Source of the DNA: Streptomyces sp. 1331.2
Lineage (GTDB): Bacteria > Actinomycetota > Actinomycetes > Streptomycetales > Streptomycetaceae
Length of the DNA stretch: 64,000 bases
Reading direction: 5' to 3'
Assembly: GCF_900199205.1 (NCBI RefSeq)
Contig: NZ_OBMJ01000001.1
Coordinates: forward strand, 4,715,001-4,779,000
Shown here: positions 43,318 to 52,639 of the stretch, one piece after another
How the letters are laid out: every line of letters starts with the position of its first letter
Position numbering within the stretch: position 1 is the first letter of the stretch
Notes under the pieces: generated by a model
What the model saw: the letters and a program-made list of their open reading frames with translations, nothing else
The model's database searches: none
Told to the model about the DNA's origin: nothing
Made by a program: the position numbers and the translations under genes

Positions 43318-44076
43318 ATGGCAACAGTGCTCGTGGTCGAGGACGACCCCTTCGTACGTTCCGCCCTCATCCGCCACCTGACCGACACCGGTCATGCGGT
43401 CCGCAGCGTGGGCACCGCGCTGGAGGCGCTGCGGGAGGTCGCCCAGGTGGGCTGTGACCTGGTGATCCTCGACCTGGGGCTGCCCGACCTGGACGGCAGC
43501 GAGGCGCTCAAGATGATCCGGGGCCTGACCAACGTGCCGGTGATCATCTCCACCGCCCGGGACGACGAGGCCGAGATCGTCCGACTGCTCAACGACGGTG
43601 CCGACGACTACCTGGTGAAACCTTTCTCCGGGGAACACCTCAGTGCCCGGATGGCCGCCGTACTGCGCCGGCTCGGAGGGGGCGCCGCACCCGTCACCCA
43701 GGTGCTGCGCGTCGGGGGGCTGGCCATCGACCTCCAGCGGCGCGAGGCCTCCCTGGACGGACGGCTGCTCGACCTGACCCGCCGTGAATTCGACCTGCTG
43801 GCCTTCCTGGCCGGGCGGCCCGGCGTGGTCGTACCGCGCAAGGAGATCCTCGCCGAGGTCTGGCAGCAGACCTACGGCGGCGACCAGACCATCGACGTCC
43901 ACCTCTCCTGGCTGCGCCGCAAGCTCGGCGAGACCGCCTCCAGCCCCCGCTACCTGCACACCGTCCGGGGCGTCGGGGTCCGGCTGGAGGCCGCCGGAGG
44001 GCCGGGAGCGGCCGGGGGACCGGAAGCCGCCGGAGGGGCGGGAGCCGCCGGGGGACCGGCGGGCCACCGGACATGA
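43318..44076 (+). CDS. OmpR-family response regulator
   Basis: The 252-residue protein has a receiver domain (VLVVEDDPFVR, phosphorylated Asp52 in LDLGLPDLDG, Lys in LVKPFSG) and a winged-helix output domain (LTRREFDLLAFLAGRPGVVVPRKEIL, IDVHLSWLRRKLG). The C-terminal 25 residues are Gly/Ala/Pro repeats of the form EAAGGPGAAGGP. TACCGT (43304-43309) lies eight bases before the ATG with no Shine-Dalgarno, so the message may be leaderless. Its stop overlaps the start of the sensor kinase gene. Confidence 0.92.
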   Translation: MATVLVVEDDPFVRSALIRHLTDTGHAVRSVGTALEALREVAQVGCDLVILDLGLPDLDGSEALKMIRGLTNVPVIISTARDDEAEIVRLLNDGADDYLVKPFSGEHLSARMAAVLRRLGGGAAPVTQVLRVGGLAIDLQRREASLDGRLLDLTRREFDLLAFLAGRPGVVVPRKEILAEVWQQTYGGDQTIDVHLSWLRRKLGETASSPRYLHTVRGVGVRLEAAGGPGAAGGPEAAGGAGAAGGPAGHRT

Positions 44077-45524
44077 GGAGGTTCGGGCGCTCGCTGCGCT
44101 GGGCCCTGATCAAGGCCGCCGTGGCCGGCACCACCATGGTCGCGCTGGCCTTCCTCATCCCACTCGGCCTGATGGTCCAACAGACCGCGCGGGACCGGGC
44201 GTTCACCGCCGCCGAGCGGCAGGCGGCGGCGCTCGGGCCGGCCCTGGCGATCACCACCGACCGGGACGCCGTCGATCGGGCCCTGGCCAGTACGGACGCC
44301 GGCGGGCAGGGGCGGATGGCGGTCCACCTGCCGGCCGCCGAGCAGCCGGTCGCCATCGGCCCCCCGGCCGGGCCGGTCGGGCCGACGCTGGGTGAGGGGC
44401 GGGCCGCCGACGCCGACGTGGCCACGGCCGGCGGGCAGGGCCGCTCCTTCACCGTGAAGGTGGCTGGCGGCTACGCGCTGCTCCAGCCGGTCGCGGTGGA
44501 CACCGGGCGGACCGCCGTGGTCGAGGTGTTCGTGGCCGAGAGCGACCTCACCCGGGGCGTCTCCACCGCCTGGCTGGTGCTCTCCGCCGTCGCGCTCGCC
44601 CTGGTCGCCATCTCGGTGCTGGTCGCCGACCGGATGGGCAACCGGATCGTCGCCTCCGCCCGCCGGCTCGCCGGCGCCGCTCGCTCGCTCGGCGCCGGGA
44701 ACCTCGCGGTACGCGTCCCGGTGGCGGGCAAGCAGGTCGACGGCAGCCCGGAGGAACTGCGAGAGGCCGGCCACGCGTTCAACACCATGGCCGACCGGGT
44801 CGTCCAACTCCTCGCCGCCGAACGGGAACTGGCCGCCGACCTGTCCCACCGGCTGCGCACCCCGCTGACCGTGCTGCGCCTCAACGCCGCCTCGCTCGGC
44901 GACGGCGACGCGGCCGACGCCACCCGGCACGCGGTCGCCCAACTGGAGCGCGAGGTCGACCAGATCATCCGCTCCGCCCGCCGCGCCCCCGAGGCCGCGC
45001 CCGCCGTCGCGGTCGGCTGCGACGCCGCCGAGGTGATCCGCGAACGGGTCGCCTTCTGGTCCGCACTGGCCGAGGACGAGGGGCGCCGCTGGCAGCTCGC
45101 CGGCGCCGAACGGGCGGCCCCCGTACCCGTCCAGCGCGGGGACCTGGCGGCCGCCGTCGACGCGTTGCTCGGCAACGTCTTCCGGCACACCGCGGTCGGC
45201 ACCGCCTTCTCGGTCGACGTCCTGGCCACCGAGAGCTCGGTGATCGTGCTGGTCGGCGACGGCGGACCGGGCTACAGCGACCCGGCCGCCGCCCTCAAGC
45301 GCGGCGAGGGCCACGGCGGGGAGGGCTCCACCGGGCTCGGGCTGGACATCGTCCGCAAGCTCGCCGAGTCCACCGGCGGGGACCTCGCCCTCGGCCGCTC
45401 GGCCGTGCTCGGCGGCGCCGAGACCCGCCTGCGGCTGCGCACCCGGCCGGAGGCGGCGGCGCCCGTGCGGACCGGGCGGAGGCGGTCGCGGGCGGCAGCG
45501 CGGGGGATGCTCTTCCCGCGGTGA
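44073..45524 (+). CDS. Sensor histidine kinase
   Basis: The 483-residue membrane kinase has two transmembrane helices (about 12-35 and 165-188) around an extracytoplasmic sensor of about 130 residues, then a HAMP-like region, the H-box with His259 in DLSHRLRTPLTVLRL, an N-box (ALLGNVFRHTA), G1 (VGDGGPGY) and G2 (GSTGLGLDIVRK). It pairs with the overlapping response regulator gene. The stimulus cannot be read; the chitinase gene 147 bases downstream is the nearest candidate target. Confidence 0.93.
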   Translation: MRRFGRSLRWALIKAAVAGTTMVALAFLIPLGLMVQQTARDRAFTAAERQAAALGPALAITTDRDAVDRALASTDAGGQGRMAVHLPAAEQPVAIGPPAGPVGPTLGEGRAADADVATAGGQGRSFTVKVAGGYALLQPVAVDTGRTAVVEVFVAESDLTRGVSTAWLVLSAVALALVAISVLVADRMGNRIVASARRLAGAARSLGAGNLAVRVPVAGKQVDGSPEELREAGHAFNTMADRVVQLLAAERELAADLSHRLRTPLTVLRLNAASLGDGDAADATRHAVAQLEREVDQIIRSARRAPEAAPAVAVGCDAAEVIRERVAFWSALAEDEGRRWQLAGAERAAPVPVQRGDLAAAVDALLGNVFRHTAVGTAFSVDVLATESSVIVLVGDGGPGYSDPAAALKRGEGHGGEGSTGLGLDIVRKLAESTGGDLALGRSAVLGGAETRLRLRTRPEAAAPVRTGRRRSRAAARGMLFPR

Positions 45525-45671
45525 GGTGAGGAGGGGTCAGGTGCCCGGGGAGGCGTCTTCCTTAACGGTGGCCTAAGGGAGTTCTACCGCTCGCTCAGCC
45601 CGCCCGTTCCGCCCTCGGGCCGCCGCTAGCGTCGGTCACCCGACCGAAGGCATCCGCGGAGGTAACGCGCC

Positions 45672-47246
45672 ATGACCACCCAGCCCACCCGTCGCTCCGG
45701 CCGCCGCAGGCGCAGCCGCAAGAGCGCGATCATCGGGGCCGCCGCGGTCGCCGCCACCCTGGTCGCGGGCGGGACGGTCCTCCTCGCCACCTCGGCCAGC
45801 GCCGCCTCGCTCGGCGCCGTCTACAGCCGCACCAGCAGCTGGGACTCCGGCTACACCGGGCAGTACCTGGTCACCAACCCGGACAGCAGCCCGATCGAGG
45901 ACTGGACGCTCAGCTTCGACCTGCCGGTCGGGGCGAAGATCGACTCCCTCTGGAACGCCACCTTCACCGCCGTCGGCCGGCACGTCACGGTCAAGCCGGA
46001 GGCCTGGAGCAGGCGACTGGAGCCCGGCAGGAGCGTGGTGGTCGGCTTCGTCGCCCAGGGCACGGGCGCGGCCCAGGCCGAACCGGCCGACTGCCTGATC
46101 AACAACGCCTCCTGCAAGCCCGGCGACGGCACCGCGCCCACCCCCTCGGGGCGCCCGACCGCCACCGCCTCGCCGACGGGGACCACCGCTCCGACCGCCA
46201 CCGCGACGGCGACCGCGACCGCGTCCACGAAGCCCAGCCCCACCGCCACGGCGAAGCCGACCACCCCGGCGCCGACCCCGACCGCCACCCCCACGGCGAC
46301 CGGTGTGCCCGTTCCCCCGGCCGGCGCCGGGGCCGGCTTCGCCCCGTACGTGGACACCTCGCTCTACCCGCCGTACGACCTGGTCGCCACCGCCAAGGCG
46401 AGCGGTGTGAAGGACTTCAACCTGGCCTTCGTGGTGTCCGGTGGCGGCTGCGTGCCCAAGTGGGGCGGCGTCAGCGACCTGTCCACCGACGCGGTGGCCG
46501 CCCGTATCGGCGAGCTGCGGGCGATCGGCGGCGACGTCCGGATCTCCTTCGGCGGCGCCAACGGCAACGAGCTGGCCCTCGCCTGCGGCTCCACCGCCGA
46601 CCTCACGGCCGCGTACCAGAAGGTCGTGGACGCCTACGGGGCGACCAAGCTGGACTTCGACGTCGAGGGCGGCGCGATCGCCGACGCCGCCGCCAACACC
46701 CGGCGCGCCCAGGCCGTCGCCCAGCTGCAGAAGAACGCCGCCGCCAGGGGCAAGGCCCTCGACGTCTCCTTCACCTTGCCCGCGCTGCCCTCCGGCCTGA
46801 CCCAGGAGGGCGTCGACCTGGTCGCGGGCGCCAAGGCCAATGGCGTCGCCGTCGGCGCCGTCAACATCATGGCGATGGACTTCGGCGACGGGGTCGCCCC
46901 CGACCCGCAGGGCCGGATGGGCAAGTACGCGATCGCCGCGGCCACCGCCACCCAGGCCCAGGTCAAAAGCGTGCTGGGGCTGGACGACGCGGCCGCCTGG
47001 CGCAAGGTCGCGGTCACCCCGATGATCGGCGTCAACGACGTCGCCAGCGAGGTCTTCACCGTGGCCGACGCCCAGCAGCTCGCCGACTTCGCGACGGCCA
47101 AGCACCTGGCCTGGCTGGCCATGTGGTCCGGCACCCGCGACAAGGCCTGCGACGGCGGCGCCAAGGGCTATGCGGACGCGACCTGCAGCAGCATCGTCCA
47201 GCAGCCGCTGGACTTCACCCGGGCCTTCGGGGCGTACAAGGGCTGA
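45672..47246 (+). CDS. Secreted chitinase, GH18, with CBM2-type binding domain
   Basis: The 524-residue protein has a basic signal peptide (cleavage about SASA-A, residue 45), a CBM2-like domain (about 46-155: YSRTSSWDSGYTGQYLVTNPDSSPIEDWTLSFDLP), a TAT/P-rich linker (about 155-215) and a GH18 domain. The catalytic stretch is KLDFDVEGG with Glu332; the first aspartate of the DxxDxDxE motif is replaced by threonine. It should break down chitin outside the cell. GGAGGT lies nine bases before ATG 45672. A small inverted repeat TCGGTC-ACCC-GACCGA (45632-45647) lies in its leader. I see no good DasR site. Confidence 0.88.
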   Translation: MTTQPTRRSGRRRRSRKSAIIGAAAVAATLVAGGTVLLATSASAASLGAVYSRTSSWDSGYTGQYLVTNPDSSPIEDWTLSFDLPVGAKIDSLWNATFTAVGRHVTVKPEAWSRRLEPGRSVVVGFVAQGTGAAQAEPADCLINNASCKPGDGTAPTPSGRPTATASPTGTTAPTATATATATASTKPSPTATAKPTTPAPTPTATPTATGVPVPPAGAGAGFAPYVDTSLYPPYDLVATAKASGVKDFNLAFVVSGGGCVPKWGGVSDLSTDAVAARIGELRAIGGDVRISFGGANGNELALACGSTADLTAAYQKVVDAYGATKLDFDVEGGAIADAAANTRRAQAVAQLQKNAAARGKALDVSFTLPALPSGLTQEGVDLVAGAKANGVAVGAVNIMAMDFGDGVAPDPQGRMGKYAIAAATATQAQVKSVLGLDDAAAWRKVAVTPMIGVNDVASEVFTVADAQQLADFATAKHLAWLAMWSGTRDKACDGGAKGYADATCSSIVQQPLDFTRAFGAYKG

Positions 47247-47416
47247 GGCCCGCCTGCCCGGGTTCCTGTTCTGCCCCGGCCGTCCGTGCCGAGTCCGCAG
47301 CCCAGCACGGCTGGTCGGGGCGTCTTTGTCACTTTGCGTAGTCGATTGCGTTCGGCTCCGTTCGGGTGGCATCCGGTATCGTCGCTGGTTGGCCGAGCGG
47401 TGGACGGAGTGGACAA

Positions 47417-48820
47417 GTGACAGCGGTGCAAGACGAGCGAAGCCCGGTGCGGACCGCACCCGACCCCTCGCCCGCCCCCCTGTCGGACCGGCTGAGCCGG
47501 GCGCTCGGCGCCCCCGTCCGGGCCCTGCGCGGGGCTCCCCGCCGACCGCTGCTGGCCGCCTCCGCCGTGGCGCTGCTGTCCCTGGTCGGGTACGCCGTGG
47601 TGCGCCACTTCGTCCACACCTCGATGGTGGACATGATCGTCTACCGGGCCGAGGGTGCCGCCGTCGCCCACGGCACCGACCTGTACGCGCTGCGCGTCAC
47701 CGAGTGGAACCTGCCCGCGACCTACCCGCCCTTCGCGGCGATGCTGTTCGTCCCGACCACCTGGTTCCCGGTCCCCGTCCTCCGGGTGGTGATCACTCTC
47801 GGCAACATCGGCCTGCTCGCCCTGCTGACCCACCTGTCCTTCAAGCTGGTCGGCTGGCCGCGCCGCGAGCTGCGGCCGATCGGCGTCGTCCTGGTGACCG
47901 GCCTCGGCGTCTGGCTCGAACCCGTGTTCACCACGCTCCGGTACGGCCAGATCAACCTCGCGCTCGCCTGCCTGATCCTCTGGGACCTCACCCGCCCGGA
48001 CGGACGCCGCAGCAAGGGCGTGGCGATCGGCATCGCCGCCGGCATCAAGCTCACCCCCGGCCTGTTCGCGGTCTACCTGCTGATCACCGGCCGGATCCGG
48101 GCCGCCTTCGTGGCCGGCCTCACCTTCCTCGGCACGTTCCTGCTCGGCGCCCTCGTCCTGCCCGACGCCACCTGGGGCTTCTGGACCAAGTACCTCTACG
48201 ACTCCTCCCGGGTCGGCAAGACCTGGATCGTCGACAACCAGTCCATGCGCGGCGCCTTCGCCCGCCTGCTGCACAGCACCGACCCCGGCACCCTCGCCAC
48301 CCTCGGGGGCGGCCTGGTCGCGCTGGCCGGGCTCGCCGTCGCCGCCTGGGCCGCCCGCAGCGGCCGCTGGCTGCCCCGGGCCGAGGCCTGGGGCGTCTGC
48401 TGCGCGGCCGTCACCGCCGTGCTGATCTCCCCGATCAGCTGGACCCACCACTGGGTCTGGTGCGTTCCGCTGCTCGTCCTGCTCGCCGCCGAGGCCTCCG
48501 TCGAGCGCGCCCGCCCGGCCGCCGTGCGCCGGCTGCGCTGGCGGGCCGTCTTCTGGGCCACGCTGGTCGCCTTCCTCTCCTTCGCGATGTGGGCGGCGAA
48601 GCCGGAGGGTGCGGCCGTCCTCCACATGCCGCCGTGGCGCCAGCTGCCCACCTCGGTCTACCCGTGGGTCGGGCTCTGCTTCCTGCTCGCGGCCGCGGTC
48701 CGGATAAGGGCCCGGCGGCGCTCCGCCGGTGCCCCGCTGGTCCGGCTGCCCGAACAGCGCGACGGCAGCGGCGGCCCGGACACCGCCCGCGGCCGTCAGC
48801 AGGCCCCCGCGGCCCGCTGA
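47417..48820 (+). CDS. GT87 polyprenol-phosphate-mannose-dependent mannosyltransferase (DUF2029)
   Basis: The 467-residue protein has 9-11 membrane helices. Family hallmarks are an early extracytoplasmic Asp (VDMIVYRAEGAAVAHGTDLY), YPPFAAMLFVP and RYGQINLALACLILWDL. Actinobacterial relatives add mannose to lipomannan-type glycolipids from a lipid-linked donor on the outer side of the membrane. The C-terminal tail is polar and low in complexity. GTG 47417 is chosen; an upstream in-frame codon at 47366 would add 17 unlikely residues. Confidence 0.85.
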   Translation: MTAVQDERSPVRTAPDPSPAPLSDRLSRALGAPVRALRGAPRRPLLAASAVALLSLVGYAVVRHFVHTSMVDMIVYRAEGAAVAHGTDLYALRVTEWNLPATYPPFAAMLFVPTTWFPVPVLRVVITLGNIGLLALLTHLSFKLVGWPRRELRPIGVVLVTGLGVWLEPVFTTLRYGQINLALACLILWDLTRPDGRRSKGVAIGIAAGIKLTPGLFAVYLLITGRIRAAFVAGLTFLGTFLLGALVLPDATWGFWTKYLYDSSRVGKTWIVDNQSMRGAFARLLHSTDPGTLATLGGGLVALAGLAVAAWAARSGRWLPRAEAWGVCCAAVTAVLISPISWTHHWVWCVPLLVLLAAEASVERARPAAVRRLRWRAVFWATLVAFLSFAMWAAKPEGAAVLHMPPWRQLPTSVYPWVGLCFLLAAAVRIRARRRSAGAPLVRLPEQRDGSGGPDTARGRQQAPAAR

Positions 48821-48913
48821 GGCGGCGGGGGCGGCCGCTCCTGTCACCTCTGTTGCGCCCTTGCTCGGGTGGGACGTACGGGTGCGCCCTGCGGCGCACG
48901 CTGTCGCGCACGC

Positions 48914-49330
48914 CTAGGCGAGCAGCTCGGCGAGCGAGCCGTCCATGTCCAGCGCCGCCAGCTCGCTGCCCGGCGGGACCAGCCGGTGAGCCCGCTCCAG
49001 CCAGGCCGCGACGGCCGGCAGCGGCGCCTCCAGCAGCGCGTCCCCGGCGGGCGAGCTCAGCGCGAGGCACAGCACGCTGCGCCGGCCCGAGCGGGTCGGC
49101 CAGATCCGCACGTCGCCCTGGCCGCACGGGCGGAAGGTGCCCTCGACCAGCAGCTCGCGGGCGAACACCCAGGTCACCGGGGAACCGGTGTCCAGGTGGA
49201 AGGTGATGTAGACCGCGTACGGGTCGTGGCTGCCGTAGGACAACCGCGCCGGGACGGGCACGCTGTGCTCCGGCGAGAGCACCAGGTTGAGCTCCAGCTC
49301 GTGCTCGACGACGCTGACGGGGCGCTCCAT
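48914..49330 (-). CDS. SsgA-like protein (SALP) 2
   Basis: The 138-residue protein is a second SsgA-family member: LELNLVLSPEHSVPVPARLSYGSHDPYAVYITFHLD, VTWVFARELLVEGTFRPCGQGDVRIWPTR and ALSSPAGDALLEAP. It is closer to the SsgA/SsgB core pattern than SALP 1. The ATG at 49330 follows AGAGGA by nine bases; a longer frame begins at 49402. Family members guide FtsZ and cell-wall enzymes during sporulation septation. Which paralogue it is cannot be decided here, though the gene order suggests SsgG. Confidence 0.87.
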   Translation of the reverse strand: MERPVSVVEHELELNLVLSPEHSVPVPARLSYGSHDPYAVYITFHLDTGSPVTWVFARELLVEGTFRPCGQGDVRIWPTRSGRRSVLCLALSSPAGDALLEAPLPAVAAWLERAHRLVPPGSELAALDMDGSLAELLA

Positions 49331-49749
49331 GATCGTCTTCCTCTCTGCCTTCGGGTCGTGCCCGGTTCCGGGCCCTGTGACCTTTGAGAGGGCGGTCCGC
49401 ACCGGCTCTTACACACGTTTCCGGGATTTCTTCGGGAAGTTCGGCGAGGGGTGGTGAACGGGCGGCTGCGCGGCGCGCGCGCCCGGTCGCGCGCCCGGTT
49501 CCTTACCGCGGGCGGGCCGCCGTTGTCCGGGGATTGACGAACTTCCCGTCGCGACTTCGGCGAGGTACTACCCTTTGTGACTGCCCAGCGACTGTCCGCC
49601 CATCGGCGGCGCCCCCACGTGCGCCGAGCGCCGGGTGTGCGCCGGGTGCGCGCGCGGACGGATGTGCCGTAACGGCGTCCCCCGTCCTTCCGTTGTCCCT
49701 CCTTGCCCGCCCTTGCCCGCGTCAGGACCTGCCAGGAAAGAAGACCCCC
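49331..49749. other. Divergent region between SALP 2 and the first RDD gene
   Basis: A 419-bp gap. CGGGAAGTTCG (49433-49443) recurs inverted as CGAACTTCCCG (49540-49550), 96 bases apart, framing the region like two operator half-sites. An alternating GCGCGC segment lies between. TACTAC near 49566 could be a -10 box. Confidence 0.45.
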
Positions 49750-51186
49750 ATGACGGACCGCCCCTTCGCCGACGGCGGCGACCCGGCCGTCGCACCCGGA
49801 CCGGGGTACTACCCCGACCCCTCCATCCCCGGCTTCGTCCGGTACTGGGGCGGCTCGGCCTGGGTGCCCGGCACCAGTCGGCTCGCGCCCGCCGAGGGCG
49901 AGGTGCTGGTGCCGCCCCGGTACGCGACCCGGCGCAGCGGGGCGGCAGTGCCGCCGGCCCGGGCGGTGCCGCCGCCGGTGGTTCCTGCGGTGGCGGCCCC
50001 GGGGTCCGGGCCGGAGGCGGTGGCGGTCCCGGAGGCGGTTTCGGAGCCGGAGGCGGTCTCGGGGCCGGAGCCGGAGCCGGAGGCGGAAGCGGGTTCTGGG
50101 CAGAGGCCGGAGACCCTGATGCCGGCGGGTGGGGGTGACACCGGGCCGGTGTACTTCGACCAGACCTCGGGCGGGGCGTCCTTCGTGTTCGGGCCCCGGG
50201 TGGCGGAGGTCATCGGCGGGCCGGTGTTCCGTACGGTCGGGTCGGTGGCCGAGCCGGTGTCCGGGGAGTCCGGGGAGTCCGGCTGGCAGGCCGATCCGCG
50301 GGCCCAGCGGGGGCTGGCGGAGACCGGGGACGTGCCGCGCTGGGTCTCCTGGGGGGTGCTTCCGGGGGCGCCCGAGGCGGAGGAGGGGCGCGCGGAACCG
50401 GAGCGCGCTGCGGTTGCCGTGGAGGTGGCCGCGGCCGCTGCGCCGGCCATGGCCGTGGCGGTGCGGGAGACTTCGGCGGCCTCGGCGCCCTCGTCAGGCT
50501 CGGTGGCCTCGGCGACCGCGTCAGGCTCGGTGGCCGCGGTGTCCCCGACGCCCCTCGTCGAGGCCTCGGGCGCAGTGCCCGTGGTCAAGGCGGAGCCCGC
50601 GGCGGTCGCCCCCACCACGCCGATGCCCGCCGTGCCGCGACCGGCCCGGGAGGCCACCGTCCGGCGCCGGCCCGCCGCCTCCGCGCCCGCCGCCGTGCCG
50701 GCCGGATTGGGGCGGCGGCTGGCCGCACGGGTGGTGGACACCCTCGTGCTGCTGGTGGTCGCCGTCGCCGCCGGGATCCCGCTCGGCCGCTCGGTGTCCG
50801 ACCACCTCCAGGAGAAACTCGACCAGGCCCGGATGGCCAGCGCCCTCACCCGCCGCCAGGTCCAGGTCTGGCTCGTGGACGACGTCGTGCTGGGCAAGAT
50901 CGCCGTACTGATCGGCATCCTGCTGTTCGCCGGTCTGCTGTACGAGGTGCTGCCGATCGCGCGGACCGGCCAGACCTTCGGCAAGCGGCTGGTCGGGATC
51001 CGAGTGGTGGACGCAACCGCCCCCACCGCCCGCGGCAGGTTGAGCCTCGGCCGTTCGCTGCTCCGCTGGGCCGTCCGGCAGCTGGGTACCGTGCTGCTGC
51101 TCGGCCTGGTCTGGCCGGTGGCCGACCGTCCGGCACGGCGGGGCTGGCAGGACCGCGCGGCCCGGACCCGGGTGGTGCGCGGCTGA
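49750..51186 (+). CDS. DUF2510 and RDD-domain membrane protein
   Basis: The 478-residue protein begins with a DUF2510 module (PGYYPDPSIPGFVRYWGGSAW). The middle 280 residues are a low-complexity linker with runs of EAVSEPEAVSGPEPEPEAE and Ala/Val/Ser. The C-terminal RDD domain has three membrane helices (LAARVVDTLVLLVVAVAAG, KIAVLIGILLFAGLLYEV, LGTVLLLGLVWPV) with the Arg and Asp that name the family. The function of RDD proteins is not settled; some have been linked to ion transport. A second RDD gene follows 110 bases later. Confidence 0.82.
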   Translation: MTDRPFADGGDPAVAPGPGYYPDPSIPGFVRYWGGSAWVPGTSRLAPAEGEVLVPPRYATRRSGAAVPPARAVPPPVVPAVAAPGSGPEAVAVPEAVSEPEAVSGPEPEPEAEAGSGQRPETLMPAGGGDTGPVYFDQTSGGASFVFGPRVAEVIGGPVFRTVGSVAEPVSGESGESGWQADPRAQRGLAETGDVPRWVSWGVLPGAPEAEEGRAEPERAAVAVEVAAAAAPAMAVAVRETSAASAPSSGSVASATASGSVAAVSPTPLVEASGAVPVVKAEPAAVAPTTPMPAVPRPAREATVRRRPAASAPAAVPAGLGRRLAARVVDTLVLLVVAVAAGIPLGRSVSDHLQEKLDQARMASALTRRQVQVWLVDDVVLGKIAVLIGILLFAGLLYEVLPIARTGQTFGKRLVGIRVVDATAPTARGRLSLGRSLLRWAVRQLGTVLLLGLVWPVADRPARRGWQDRAARTRVVRG

Positions 51187-51296
51187 AGCCGGCGCTTCTC
51201 CGCGCTTCCGCGCCCGTCCCCGCCCTTCCGCGCCCCCGGCGGCAAAACGGACGGAATATCCCGGAGGTCGAGAATGGGCGGTGTTCTACTCGGGGG

Positions 51297-52061
51297 ATGA
51301 GCGACCACGACCCCTCAGGCCCCCAGCCGGAGGGGGGCGGCAAGCCCTCCTTCGACAAGCAGTCCCCGCAGCCCGGCGGCGGAACGCCGGAAGGCGAGCC
51401 GTCGGGCCCGACCCCGTCCAACGGCCCGGCGGAGACCCCGTCCGGCGGCCCCGGCGCGTACCAGGGCACCTACGGCGGCACCCCGTACCCCGGGCCGAAC
51501 CGCGATCAGAACCCGTACGGCGAAGCCCCGTCCGGGGAGTCCCCGTACGGCCGACCGCCGCAGGACCAGCCGCCGCCCGGGTACGGCTACGGCCCCGGCA
51601 CGTACGGCGGCCCCGGCACCGGGCCCGTCCCCGGCATGCCGCCGATCGGCACCTGGCCCAAGCGGATCCTCGCCCGGCTCATCGACTACGTCCTCATGCA
51701 GGCCGTCGGCGTGATCGTGGTGGCTCCCTTCACCGACCTCAGCGAGCGCAACGGCTCGGCCGAGGCGTTCTGGATCGGCTGCGCCCTCTACCTCATCTAC
51801 GACGCCCTGATGACCAGCCGGGACGGCCAGACCCTCGGCAAGAAGGCGGTGAAGGTCCGCGTCGCCATGCTCGTCGACGGGAGCACGCCCACCCAGTCCG
51901 CCGCCTGGACCCGCGCCGCGGTGTTCATCCTCCCGGCCGTGCTCTGCTGCGCCGCGATCTGGTGGATCGTCGACGGGATCTTCGGCGTCTTCGACAAGCC
52001 GTACCGGCAGTGCATCCACGACAAGGTCGCGAAGACCGTGGTGGTCACCACGGAGGTCTGA
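51297..52061 (+). CDS. RDD-domain membrane protein 2
   Basis: The 254-residue protein has a Pro/Gly/Tyr-rich N-terminal half (about 1-110, for example YGGTPYPGPNRDQNPYG) and an RDD domain with three helices (KRILARLIDYVLMQAVGVIVVAP, AFWIGCALYLIYDAL, FILPAVLCCAAIWWIVDGIF). TSRDGQTLGKKAVKVRV is the typical loop. TCTACT (51285-51290) lies six bases before the ATG, suggesting a leaderless message. It is the second member of an RDD pair; the pair may form one membrane complex. Confidence 0.85.
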   Translation: MSDHDPSGPQPEGGGKPSFDKQSPQPGGGTPEGEPSGPTPSNGPAETPSGGPGAYQGTYGGTPYPGPNRDQNPYGEAPSGESPYGRPPQDQPPPGYGYGPGTYGGPGTGPVPGMPPIGTWPKRILARLIDYVLMQAVGVIVVAPFTDLSERNGSAEAFWIGCALYLIYDALMTSRDGQTLGKKAVKVRVAMLVDGSTPTQSAAWTRAAVFILPAVLCCAAIWWIVDGIFGVFDKPYRQCIHDKVAKTVVVTTEV

Positions 52062-52097
52062 ACGGCGGCGCGCAACGCGCCTGCGCCCGGCGGCGGA

Positions 52098-52436
52098 TCA
52101 GCGCTGCCGGGCGTACGCGTGTCCGGCGGCGGCGCTCCCGGCGGCCGGGGCGTCCTCGGCGGCCGGGGCGTCCTCGGCGACAGGGATGTTCTCGGAGACA
52201 GGGGTGCTCTCGGCGGGAAGCGGCTCCGGGGACGGCCGGGCCGCGACGGCGGGGTCCGGCTTCGAGGACGCCGACAGCGAGAGCACCGTCACCACGGTGC
52301 CGAGCGTCAACGCGAACACCACCAGCACTGTGACCGCCAGGACGCCCGAGGCGCCCGAGGCGGCCAACAGCGCCACCGTGGCGGCGACGACGGTGAACGA
52401 GCCGAGGCAGGCCTGGGCAGCGGACGGACGCGGCAT
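52098..52436 (-). CDS. Small membrane protein with acidic repeat tail
   Basis: The 112-residue protein has two hydrophobic helices (about 12-30 and 35-55) and a tail with a repeated AAEDAP unit, encoded by a tandem 18-bp repeat near 52137-52172. AAGGA lies about nine bases before ATG 52436; GTG 52454 is an alternative. I do not recognise the family. It is convergent with the RDD gene and divergent from endonuclease V. Confidence 0.6.
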   Translation of the reverse strand: MPRPSAAQACLGSFTVVAATVALLAASGASGVLAVTVLVVFALTLGTVVTVLSLSASSKPDPAVAARPSPEPLPAESTPVSENIPVAEDAPAAEDAPAAGSAAAGHAYARQR

Positions 52437-52639
52437 GACGGGGGTCCTTCGCACGTCGGGGGAAACGGGCGGGAGTGGTACCGGTGCCAGAAGTCCTACC
52501 CGGCAAGGGAGTTCACTGCCTCCAGGCTAGCCCGCCGACCCGGGGGCACAGGGGGCGCACGGGCTCACCTCAGGGTCGTCCGCGTCGGTCGGTACGGTGA
52601 ACCGCAACCTGTCGACACCACGCACCGGGGGAACCGACC

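Noticed and set aside
45525..45671. DasR operator before the chitinase gene
   Set aside because: GGTGGCCTAAGG near 45567 shares only part of the pattern; mismatches are too many.
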